A stretch of 64,000 nucleotides of DNA, from positions 1-64,000 of the forward strand of contig NZ_BMNE01000014.1 in the NCBI RefSeq assembly GCF_014646295.1, read 5' to 3'. Shown here in pieces: positions 51,082 to 58,993 of this stretch (positions are counted from its first letter, which is position 1; each line of letters begins with the position of its first letter). The stretch comes from Nocardia rhizosphaerihabitans. GTDB lineage: Bacteria > Actinomycetota > Actinomycetes > Mycobacteriales > Mycobacteriaceae. The notes under the pieces were generated by a model. The model saw nothing but the letters and a program-made list of their open reading frames with translations. It searched no databases and was not told the origin of the DNA. A program made the position numbers and the translations under genes.

Positions 51082-51429
51082 CTAGGCCACGGCTTTGTTG
51101 TAGGCCTCGACGACTTCGGCGGCGATGCGGCCGCGTGCGGAGACTTTGTGGCCGTTCTTGGCTGCCCAAGCTCGGATCGCGGTGAGGTCGTTGCGGTTTC
51201 GGGTGGGTGTGGCCGGTGCAGGAGTGTTGCGGCTGGTCGATTTGGCTGTGCGGCCGGTTTTGCGTGCGTGCCCGACCCACTGGGCCAGGTTGTCGCGGAG
51301 CTTGGTGGCGTTGCTGTCGGAGAGGTCGATTTCGTAGAGGGCGCCATCGATGCCGAAGGTGACTGTCTCGCTAGCGGGGGTGGTGCCGTCGATGTCGTCG
51401 ACGATATTGACTACCACTTTGCGTGCCAT
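51082..51429 (-). CDS. lsr2: Lsr2-family nucleoid-associated protein
   Basis: A 115-residue Lsr2 homologue. The N-terminal oligomerisation domain starts MARKVVVNIVDDIDGTTPAS with the usual beta strands (VTFGIDGALYEIDLSD) and helix. The C-terminal DNA-binding part ends AWAAKNGHKVSARGRIAAEV with the RGR minor-groove hook. Lsr2 binds AT-rich DNA and silences acquired genes, the actinobacterial counterpart of H-NS. A copy carried beside IS elements and lower-GC accessory genes may be a second, island-borne paralogue. AGGAAC precedes the ATG. Confidence 0.92.
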   Translation of the reverse strand: MARKVVVNIVDDIDGTTPASETVTFGIDGALYEIDLSDSNATKLRDNLAQWVGHARKTGRTAKSTSRNTPAPATPTRNRNDLTAIRAWAAKNGHKVSARGRIAAEVVEAYNKAVA

Positions 51430-51910
51430 GCGGGTGTTCCTGTCTGATCGATGAATTGGCCGACACTGCCGCCCGGATCTAGGAGGCTGCATGAATGACT
51501 ATCTCACGCCCGGACTTTGCGCGGAGACCGCGGTTTCGGCGATCGACGTACGACGGAGTGCGTGGGTCGAAATCCAGCTGCGGAGCTACGTCGGGAGACA
51601 GAGCTGCGCTGTTTGCGGTTAGGCGACCGTCTCGGTGACGGCTCGAAGCGAACTACGCGCCGCGATTTGGTGATTTGTGAGTCCGCCTGGTTCGGAAGAT
51701 CCGAGGGGGTCGTGATCCAATATGCCCCAGCACCAGGGCGAATTCGAGGTGAATGTGGAGACTCGACTGACAGGTCGTCGAGGGGCACCGTGGACTGGTC
51801 CGCACCTGCGATGGCACAGCCGACGTCGAACGTACGGGAGAGCGGCCCGGCTTTTGTGGCGGTAGCTCAGCGCGAGCTCCCACGGCCTGCCGGTGCGCCT
51901 ATTCCGTATA
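51430..51910. other. Region without recognisable gene
   Basis: About 480 bases upstream of lsr2. Frames on both strands are arginine/proline-rich shadows. It should contain the lsr2 promoter, but no consensus element stands out. Confidence 0.45.
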
Positions 51911-52043
51911 TCACTTCCTCAAGCATGACGGGAACCCGTACTGGCACCACGTCGATGGCAGGGAACCGGGTCTACACCGGTCTCGCAGACGTGGGTCCAC
52001 GAGCCCCGCTACGACCAACATGTCGGCGAGGACGCGCGACAGG

Positions 52044-52622
52044 TCAAGGTAGGTCCCAGTCCAACACGCCGTCCTCGACAATCGGAATCCAGCCACGACA
52101 TGGCCGCTGCCCCTCCAGTGACGACACGACGTCGTCGAGCGCAGAGCGCAACGACGGCCACAGCCGAACGCATTGATCGGCGGCGTCGCCCGCGAAATGT
52201 CCCACGCCACCGTGGTGGCGGCCGTGGCGGGTGTCGAGGAACAACAACTCACCCGATCCGTTCTCGGCGAACGGAATGTAGGCGCTGATGTAATGAAAAG
52301 TCGTCGTCCCGGCCGGTTCTGCCGCCAGGTAGCCGAACTCCTCACTCCAGCTCGCCCAGGTTCTCGTCATCGATTCCCACCAAGAGGCAACCCGGTCGAT
52401 CGGCAGCGGAACGAACCCGGGAACCACCTGCACCACCGGTTTGTGGTCGGGACTGCCGTTGTGCAGACCGAACCAACAGTGCAGCGCCGCGGGCCACTGC
52501 CGGCTGGTGCGGGCTTGAGCTACAGCGAGCTGTTCGGGCGTAGCCGGCGGGGTGATCGCCGCCGCCGTTTTCGGGGCGTGCCGCTCACACCAACCCGCAA
52601 CCGGCCCATCCCTGTTCGATAC
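52044..52622 (-). pseudogene. SMI1/KNR4-like protein gene, probably broken at both ends
   Basis: The minus-strand frame encodes a recognisable SMI1/KNR4 (SUKH-type) domain: PPATPEQLAVAQ near the start, LHCWFGLHNG, PGFVPLPI, then YISAYIPFAENGSGELLFLD with TRHG. The frame is open to 52622, but no ATG, GTG or TTG precedes the domain; the first start (GTG 52436) would remove the N-terminal third. After WDLP the natural C-terminus seems to continue in another frame (LSRVLADMLVVAG, to about 51911). Family members often act as immunity proteins to secreted toxins. No toxin gene is visible beside it. Confidence 0.6.
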
Positions 52623-52654
52623 TCACCCGTGTCACTCCCGCGCCGCGGCCTTGT

Positions 52655-53074
52655 GTGAGTTGTCCGTACCGGCGTGACGTTCCCAGTGGAGTGAGGGATT
52701 TCGGCGAGTACGAAAAGCTGCGTGCCTATGGCGGTGACATGGGTGTGCAGGCGCCTCACTTGTTCCAGTGTCACCAGACCGCCGCGGACTCGAGTGTGCG
52801 GCGGATGTGTGCCGGGTGGGTGGGTGGTCATGGTGGTGGTGAGTTGTTGGCGTTGCGCCTGGCGCTGATTCAGGCGCGGATCAGCCTGCACACGTTCGAT
52901 CAGGCGCAGGGCTACGAGTCGCCGGTGGCGTTGTTCGCCTCACGTGGGGAGGCTGCCGAGCATGGCCAGCGCGACATCGACGAGCCCGGGCTGGACGCTG
53001 TGTTGGCGATCCGGAAGGTTGCTCGAACGCGTAGTGACCTGAGCATGGCCGATTCTGATAGCTCGGACGCATGA
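52655..53074 (+). CDS. DUF6283-type protein
   Basis: About 139 residues matching the DUF6283 pattern common in actinobacteria and their phages: CPYRRDVPSGV, then APHLFQCHQT, CAGWVGGHGGGELLALRLAL and a helical C-terminus. The cysteines and histidine (C3, C59, H60, C74 from the GTG) may bind zinc. The true start may lie upstream, because the family usually has a PRPC-x2-C lead-in that is encoded here just before the GTG. The function is unknown. Confidence 0.65.
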   Translation: MSCPYRRDVPSGVRDFGEYEKLRAYGGDMGVQAPHLFQCHQTAADSSVRRMCAGWVGGHGGGELLALRLALIQARISLHTFDQAQGYESPVALFASRGEAAEHGQRDIDEPGLDAVLAIRKVARTRSDLSMADSDSSDA

Positions 53075-53107
53075 AAATAGTCGGCGACTGGTAGCTGAGT
53101 CGGTTCG

Positions 53108-54187
53108 TTGACTCAAGTGGCACGTCCCCAGTAGCTGAGTCCACCCTGATCTAGAGTCCTGTGGCCCGGTATCGGGCCGGAAGGATTATGAAACACAGGG
53201 CTGGCCGGAATAAGCATTCCGCTGAGGACGTCGTGCGCAAGCTGCGCCGCGCGGACGAGCTCGCTGCCGCGGGCAAGACCAACGACGAGCTCGCTGCCGA
53301 CCTCGAGGTGTCGACCGCGACGTAGTACGACTGGCGCCGCTCCTACGGCGGCATGGACGTCGACGCCGCGAAGGAGCTGCGGGAGTTGCGTGAACAGAAC
53401 AGCCGACTCAAGCGGCTGCTCGCCGACGCCGAACTCGAGAAGGACGCCCGCCGTGCCTGGGCGGCGCTGCGGTTCGACGAGCACCGCGAGGTGAACAAGA
53501 AGAAGGTGCATCGCGAGTGGAGAAGGAGGAAGGCCTGCAGCGGCGGGTCCACAGCGCCCGCAAACCGGGCCGGCCTCTCGTCGTGCCCAACGGTCGAGGC
53601 CGATTGCCCCGAAGGTGGTGTGGGCACTGGACTTCCAGTTCGATTCCACCATCGACGGCAAGTCGGTGAAGATCGCATCGATGCTCGACGAGCACACCCG
53701 CGAATCGCTGCTGAACATCGTCGAGCGGTCGATCACCGCCGAGCGGCTCACCCGCGAGTTGGAGGCTTGTTTCGTCGCGGCGGGCGGTCCACCGATGGTG
53801 CTGCGGATGGACAACGGGCCGGAGTTCATTTCCCAAGCATTGCAATCGTTTTGCGCCGGTCGGGTTGGGTTGTCGTACATCCCTCCGGGGACGTCGTGGA
53901 ACAACGCCTACATCGAGTCGTTCAACAACCGCCTGCGGCGGGAGTGCCTCGATCGCAACCACTGGACGAACCTGCTCGAGGCCCGTGTCGTCATCGGTGA
54001 CTTCAAGCACGAGCACAACACGCGCCATCGTCACTCGGGCCTGGGCTACCTGACCCCGGTCGAGTGCGCTGCCCGATGCAGCTACCGACACCATCCCGTG
54101 GCATGCGAGATCGACTGAGATCGGTACCAATCACACCTGGCTCTGGATCCGGGTGGATCGACTATCGGGGACCTGCCACTCAGTCGA
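53108..54187 (+). mobile_element. IS3-family insertion sequence, degraded
   Basis: An element of about 1080 bp bounded by related inverted ends: 53108-53146 (core AGTGGCACGTCCCCAGTAG) and 54151-54187 (reverse complement core AGTGGCAGGTCCCCGATAG). Its transposase has a nonsense codon, an internal deletion of roughly 200 bases and frameshifts, so the element cannot move by itself. It marks the left edge of the compositionally different segment that follows. Confidence 0.78.
53188..54118 (+). pseudogene. IS3-family transposase (orfA/orfB), broken
   Basis: orfA starts at ATG 53188 (GGAAGG ahead) with the basic helix-turn-helix NKHSAEDVVRKLRRADELAA but meets TAG at 53323-53325 where a leucine is expected before YDWRRSYGG. 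It resumes as the coiled-coil LREQNSRLKRLLADAELEKD, then jumps at about 53450 straight to RRAWAALRFDEHREVNKKKV, the middle of orfB, losing the orfA end and orfB start. After another shift the integrase core continues at about 53615-54118 (WALDFQFDSTIDGKSVKIAS, MDNGPEF, SWNNAYIESFNNRLRREC) with DDE residues present. Confidence 0.85.
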
Positions 54188-54512
54188 ATATGAGACTTCC
54201 AATCAAGCCCACACGCGGCCTGAACCTCTACGCCCCGCTAGACATCTGGAATTCTGCAGTCCCGCCCGTGATAGAGGAGTCAGCGTCTCACGCGGGACCT
54301 GCCACTCTCCGACACTGTTCCAACATCCAGAACACTTCACTTGGCACCTCTTCACTCAGGCCGTATTTTACTTGAAATCGCGCTCGGCACACCGTGCGGA
54401 GATGTCGCGTGTTCGACAAGTCGACCACACCGAATCCGGCTGACGAATTCAGACATCACACGCAACCGCGGAGTGGAACCTGTTGCACACAACTTCTATG
54501 AAGGAGCAATCT
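54188..54512. other. Non-coding stretch beside the IS3 end
   Basis: No gene is seen. The 14-mer GGGACCTGCCACTC from the IS3 right end (54168-54181) recurs at 54294-54307, suggesting a second, older element end. The last part should hold the promoter of the next gene. Confidence 0.5.
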
Positions 54513-55673
54513 ATGCACGATCAGGTGCTCGACGGCATTCATGAGCTGCTCCCGACCCTGCGGGCTCGAGCCCAGGAAGCCGAGGACAATCGCAGGGTCC
54601 CCGACGACTCGATCAAGGAGATCCGCGAGACCGGCTTCTTCCGAATGCTTCAGCCTAGCCGCTACGGCGGAATGGAGTCGGGCCTCGTTCCCTTCTACTC
54701 GGCAGTCAAGCTGATTGCGAGTGCGTGCGGTTCTACTGGGTGGATTAGTTCTGTTCTTGGTGCCCACACCTGGCATCTAGCCAACTTTCCCGAGCAGGCC
54801 CAGGACGATTTCTGGGCGAAGAATCCCGATGCCCTGCTCTCCTCCGCCTACCCCCCGATGGGCCGTGCGACCGCCGTGAAAGGTGGCTATCTACTCAGCG
54901 GAACGTGGGGCTTCTCCTCCGGATCAGCCTACTCAGCGGGCGCCATTCTAGGTGCGCTGATTCTAGGCGAGGATGGGAAGCCAATCGACAACGTAGCGAT
55001 GGCGGTGCCGGCCGACGAGTACATCATCGAGGACGTCTGGCACACTGTCGGCCTGCGCGGCACTGGCAGCAACAACATCATCGTCGACAATGTGTTCGTG
55101 CCCGAACACCGGGTGTTGAGCTCTGCAGACTCCTTCCGATGTGTATGCCCTGGTCAATCCATCAACTCGAATCCTCTATACCGCGTTCCGCTGTACTCTC
55201 TTATGAGCTCCACCATCGCAGCACCGTTGATCGGTATGGCGACCGGAGCCTACGACGCGCACGTGACACACCAGAAGGAGCGAGTCCGAACCTACGGCGG
55301 CACGAAGGCCAAGGACGATCCATTCACCAAAGTCAGGGTGGCGCAGGCTGCCAGTGAAATCGACGCCGCCTGGCTACAGTTGACAACCAACATCTCTGAA
55401 ATCGAGGCAGCCGCGGAGTCCGGGACAGTTACGATGTCGTTGCGTGCCAAAGTGCGTCGCGACCAGGTGCGCGCCTCCGAACGGGCAATCTATGCCATCG
55501 ATCGTCTCTTCGAGAACTCAGGTGCATCCGCGATCGCAACCGGCACGCCGATCCAGCGCTTCTGGCGGGATGCACATTCTGCCCGCGTCCACGTCGCCAA
55601 CGACCCAGAAGCAGCGCTCGCAATGTACGGAGACCAGGAGTTCGGGGTCTCGATAGACGGTGGGATGCTCTGA
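54513..55673 (+). CDS. Two-component flavin-dependent hydroxylase, oxygenase part (HsaA-like), second copy
   Basis: A 386-residue HsaA-type protein (RMLQPSRYGGMESGLVPFYS, GTWGFSSGSAYSAGAILGAL, VGLRGTGSNNIIVDNVFVPE, FENSGASAIATGTPIQRFWR). It would hydroxylate a phenol with reduced flavin. AAGGAG at seven bases favours ATG 54513. It is only distantly related to the copy at 44326-45498, and its codon use is less GC-rich, suggesting separate acquisition. The matching flavin reductase directly downstream is decayed, so it must borrow reduced flavin from another reductase. Confidence 0.85.
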   Translation: MHDQVLDGIHELLPTLRARAQEAEDNRRVPDDSIKEIRETGFFRMLQPSRYGGMESGLVPFYSAVKLIASACGSTGWISSVLGAHTWHLANFPEQAQDDFWAKNPDALLSSAYPPMGRATAVKGGYLLSGTWGFSSGSAYSAGAILGALILGEDGKPIDNVAMAVPADEYIIEDVWHTVGLRGTGSNNIIVDNVFVPEHRVLSSADSFRCVCPGQSINSNPLYRVPLYSLMSSTIAAPLIGMATGAYDAHVTHQKERVRTYGGTKAKDDPFTKVRVAQAASEIDAAWLQLTTNISEIEAAAESGTVTMSLRAKVRRDQVRASERAIYAIDRLFENSGASAIATGTPIQRFWRDAHSARVHVANDPEAALAMYGDQEFGVSIDGGML

Positions 55674-55739
55674 TGACACAACCACCCCGAGCGCGGGAGT
55701 GCCTACCGCTACCGCCATAGAACCGCCTGTATTCTGCAA

Positions 55740-56100
55740 CGTTTTGGGACTCCTGCGCCGAAATCCCGTCAGCTATCGTTCGAGAACGTCAACCCTGTCG
55801 GACCATCTCTGTCCGTCTCTGTGCTGTCCTTGGACTGCCATTGCATCGTCTGTTCTATCCGGCAAAGGTCTCAAGTCATGGGGCGCAATCGAGTGTGCCC
55901 GAGCGGTTCAGCGCAAATATGCTCGTCGAGAATCGATGCGAATCAGCTCGACTTGGGAAAGCCCAGACACGGACAAGTCGCAAATCCCACTAGACGTCAA
56001 CACCCGTCGCTCCCAGTACTCGGCGGACCACGCGCTGGTTCGAACGGCGGCTCCCTCTGCCGAAGCAAATCGAGCAACATGCGATCTGCTCGCGTGAGTG
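55740..56100 (+). pseudogene. Decayed flavin reductase (HsaB-like) gene
   Basis: No full frame exists, but switching frames gives the expected order of a flavin-reductase domain: SVLSLDCHCIVCSIRQ (usually SLDPPLV-FC), then KSWGAI, then ERFSANMLVENRCESARLGK (usually RF-VNVLAE-Q), then LPVLGGPRAGSNG (usually PVLDGALAW). Frameshifts at about 55875 and 55905 and a stop near 55990 break it. Its place right after an HsaA-like gene fits an hsaAB-type pair that has lost its reductase. Confidence 0.55.
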
Positions 56101-56270
56101 GCGTCCTGCCTCACCTGGGAAATCTGTGCACGTTTCTGATTGCGGGGTACAACGATCAGTTGTTTCGGCGAGCTCTTCGGGTTCGCTTCACAGACCGGCT
56201 GGCGTTTCCGCTCATGAGAGCAAGCTCAGAAATCAAACCCATAACTAGCTATTCGTTGGGAGAATCACCA

Positions 56271-57194
56271 ATGTCGCGCATAGACGTACACCAGCACCTG
56301 GTCCCGCCCAACTATCGCCGCGTGCTCGATGGACGTGGAATGGCATGGCCGGTACCCGACTGGAGTCCAAGCAGCGCGATCGCAATGATGGATCGGCGCT
56401 CCATCTCTACAGGAGTCTTATCGCTAAGCGCGCCCGGCGTTCATTTCGGGAACGATGCCAAGTCCCGCAAACTTGCTCGCGAAGTAAACCATTATCAAGC
56501 AGAGTTGGTGAAGGATCGGCCAGATCGATTCGGACACTTTGCCGTATTGCCCCTGCCTGACATCGACGGAGCAATCGCCGAAGCAATCTACGCACTGGAC
56601 GAGCTGAATGCTGACGGCATCGTTTTACTATCCAATATTAATGGCCGATATCTTGGCGAGGAGGAGTTCGAACCACTATGGGACGAAATCAACTCACGCT
56701 CTGCGGTAGTGTTTGTTCATCCCACTGAACCGCCCATCGAGATGCTTCCCGGACTCCCCGGTCCTGTTCTCGACTTCCCATTTGACACCACTCGGACCGC
56801 CGTACACATGACCATAAATGGAGTCATGAGCCGGTATGAAAGAATGAAGGTTATTCTCTCGCACGCGGGAGGATTCCTGCCATACGCCGCTTACCGGTTC
56901 GCTGAGGTTGCACCGATATTCAATCCGGACACAACTCGGGAGCGCATTCTGACTGATCTGAAGCGGTTCTACTTCGATACAGCAATGTCCTCGACGCCGT
57001 CAGCGCTCCCCTCCTTGCTGGCGTTCGCCTCACCAGGTCACGTCCTCTACGGCAGCGACTTCCCTTTTGCTCCGGAGGAATTGGGTGTCGAATTCGATTT
57101 CTGGCTCGACACCTACCACGATTGGCGACCTGGCCAACTTGATTCGGTCAATCGCGGAAGCGCTGAAGCCCTATTCTCGAGAATGTGCAATTAG
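56271..57194 (+). CDS. Amidohydrolase-family decarboxylase/hydrolase (ACMSD-like)
   Basis: A 307-residue metal-dependent amidohydrolase of the ACMSD / gamma-resorcylate-decarboxylase group. Metal ligands: H7 and H9 (RIDVHQHLVPP), histidines in VVFVHPTEPP and VILSHAGGFLPYAAYR, and the aspartate in VLYGSDFPFAPEE. It would decarboxylate a hydroxy-aromatic or muconate-semialdehyde acid, or hydrolyse a C-C bond. GGGAG lies nine bases before the ATG. Codon use is visibly less GC-rich than the core cluster, like the hydroxylase before it. Confidence 0.83.
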   Translation: MSRIDVHQHLVPPNYRRVLDGRGMAWPVPDWSPSSAIAMMDRRSISTGVLSLSAPGVHFGNDAKSRKLAREVNHYQAELVKDRPDRFGHFAVLPLPDIDGAIAEAIYALDELNADGIVLLSNINGRYLGEEEFEPLWDEINSRSAVVFVHPTEPPIEMLPGLPGPVLDFPFDTTRTAVHMTINGVMSRYERMKVILSHAGGFLPYAAYRFAEVAPIFNPDTTRERILTDLKRFYFDTAMSSTPSALPSLLAFASPGHVLYGSDFPFAPEELGVEFDFWLDTYHDWRPGQLDSVNRGSAEALFSRMCN

Positions 57195-57586
57195 CTTCCG
57201 AAGTCAGGGAAAGCCCCGACGTGGCGCGAGAATCTGAGCCGAATCCATCTGCGGTGGACCACCCGAATCCGGGAGCGATCGATTCCGAAGTGATGCCGGT
57301 AAGAGTGCCGACATCGATCCAGGCCGATTGAATGAAGACGAACTGCATTCACCATGGCAGAAGGACTTACCTGCGTGGACTCCCAGGGGGGGGGCATCAA
57401 AGCGGATTCGAAACCAGGTTCCTACCAGTTGCCGTATCTGGCTATCAACCGGGATCTCATGAGTCGAATCTCGGAGTTGGGATACGGCATCGTATGGGAG
57501 ATGCGCGTTACCGATTTCGCCGGTACATCGCACGGCAAGGAGTAAGTCCGCCGCAGCTGGCGCAGTGTTCCACTGGGAGAGTTGGC
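57195..57586. other. Stretch with one weak frame (57354-57545), interrupted by an IS
   Basis: Only a 63-residue plus-strand frame from ATG 57354 looks protein-like in part (LPYLAINRDLMSRISELGYG), and I do not recognise it. It crosses a run of nine G at 57388-57396, so a slip there could hide a longer gene. The region ends at IS5 copy 3. Confidence 0.35.
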
Positions 57587-57588
57587 TA

Positions 57589-58449
57589 GGGGATGTCCCG
57601 TAAGCCGTTGAACGGCAACGGGTATCGTGTCGATGGTGGTCTCGGCGTCTGGCCCGGTGATGGTGGAGTTGTTCTCCGGGCTGCGGTCGCGAACGTTCAC
57701 TCGCTTGACCACCCAGTTGCGGCGTGAGGGCGCTGATCGGCCGTTGCGGGGCCGGCGGTGGGGGTTGTGTTTCGAGGACCGGGTGTTGCTGGTGGCCACC
57801 TATTGGCGAACCAATCTCACGATGCGTGAGCCAGCGGCGGTGTTCGGGGTCTCGAAGTCGGCCGCGGCCCGGGTGGTCGATGAGCTGGGACCGGCGTTGG
57901 CGCTACGGCCCCGCGCCCGATTCGGCCGTGGTGCGGTGTTGATCGCGGACGGAACTCTGGTCCCGACCCGGGATCACAAGGTGGCCGTTCAGAGCGAGAA
58001 CTACCGGTACTCGACCAACCATCAGGTCGTGATCGACGCTGACACTGAACTCGTCGTCGCGCTCGGGCGACCGTTGCCGGGCAATCGCAACGACTGCCGG
58101 GCCTGGACCGAGTCCGGCGCGGCCGAGGCTTGCCGCAACGCGGTGGTGATCGCTGATGGCGGCTACCAGGGCACCGGGTTGATCATCCCGCACCGCCCGG
58201 TCGCCTGGTGTCGAGCTGCCGGAATGGAAACAGGCGCACAACAAGTCCCATCGCAAGGTCCGTGCTCGCGTCGAGCATGCGTTCGCCCGGATGAAGACCT
58301 GGAAGATCCTGCGTGACTGCCGTTTGCGCGGTGATGGGGTGAGTGTCGCGATGGCTGGGGTGGCGAGGCTGACCAACTTCGCCCACGCCTGCTGATTCCT
58401 TGCCGGTAGACCCGTGTCTGTCACCGAGTCAGGCTTACGGGACAACCCT
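57589..58449 (+). mobile_element. IS5-family insertion sequence, copy 3 (inactive)
   Basis: An 861-bp copy with ends GGGGATGTCCCGTAA (57589-57603) and TTACGGGACAACCCT (58435-58449), flanked by TA at 57587-57588 and 58450-58451. Same orientation as copies 1 and 2, with many base differences, so it is an older or separately acquired relative. Its transposase is frameshifted. Confidence 0.87.
57627..58395 (+). pseudogene. IS5-family transposase, frameshifted (copy 3)
   Basis: From GTG 57627 the frame matches the intact transposase through GGYQGTGLIIPHR, then an extra base at about 58192-58210 shifts it. The true C-terminus (LPEWKQAHNKSHRKVRARVE, then HAFARMKTWKILRD) continues in the next frame to TGA at 58393-58395. 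Compared with 2760-3539 there are scattered substitutions plus one lost codon near the start. The DDE glutamate is lost from the translated product, so this copy should be inactive. Confidence 0.88.
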
Positions 58450-58592
58450 TAGCGCCCCACAGAAACCCCACAGTTTTGATCGGAATCAATGCAAATTCAT
58501 GAGAACTGTCGAGCGGGCGACTTCGCGAAAGATGTTGATGCTAGGTAGTATTGGACAGCATCGAGCATGGTTCAGAGAACCGGAACGCTCGC

Positions 58593-58628
58593 CAGGTGGT
58601 CGCAGGTTCAAATCCTGTCAGCCCGACA
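58593..58628 (+). other. 3' end of a tRNA-Pro (probable att-site remnant)
   Basis: The sequence holds a T-arm (GCAGG-TTCAAAT-CCTGT) and a 3' acceptor strand CAGCCCG followed by A, matching from memory the 3' end of actinobacterial tRNA-Pro genes that begin CGGGCTG. No matching 5' half, D-arm or anticodon arm is found upstream. This is what an integrating element leaves when it recombines into the 3' part of a tRNA gene. Confidence 0.62.
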
Positions 58629-58634
58629 GGAAAG

Positions 58635-58665
58635 ACCCTCTCTGACCTCGGTCGGAGGGGGTTTT
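58635..58665 (+). terminator. Intrinsic terminator after the tRNA-Pro fragment
   Basis: A 12-base stem (58635-58646 with 58651-58662), a four-base loop and a TTTT run. It is the usual terminator of a tRNA gene and seems to have travelled with the fragment. Confidence 0.8.
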
Positions 58666-58993
58666 CTTGTGCTCCGGTACTTGACGTTGTTTGGCCAATA
58701 CACACAGTTGCAGCACAAAAATGGCTTCGACCGGGTCGTCTGGGGGCCCTGAAGCGGGGTCGATCGCGACTCCCGGGGCCGATTCGGCGATTCCATCCAA
58801 GAATGTGAGGGAACTCACACTCGGCCGCGCGGTGGGCTGATCGGAGCGCGCTTCGGTGCTAGCAGCGAGCCGGAATAGTCTGAGGGGCAGAAGGAACCCA
58901 ACTGCGGGATCGTGTGAGCGTCATCCGAAGAGGGCTCAACGCAGATCAGGTGAGAGCTGGTGGCGTGAAAGTGGTTGGCGGGCGATTGCTCGG
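58666..58993. other. Region without recognisable gene
   Basis: No credible gene, repeat or RNA was seen between the terminator and the broken alcohol dehydrogenase. Confidence 0.5.

Noticed and set aside
57627..58395. Programmed frameshift in IS5 copy 3
   Set aside because: The intact copy 2 reads through in one frame at the same place, and copy 3 has an extra base with altered codons, so a damaging mutation is simpler.
58520..58628. Complete tRNA gene
   Set aside because: Only the T-arm and 3' acceptor strand are recognisable; no CGGGCTG 5' strand, D-arm or anticodon arm could be found upstream.
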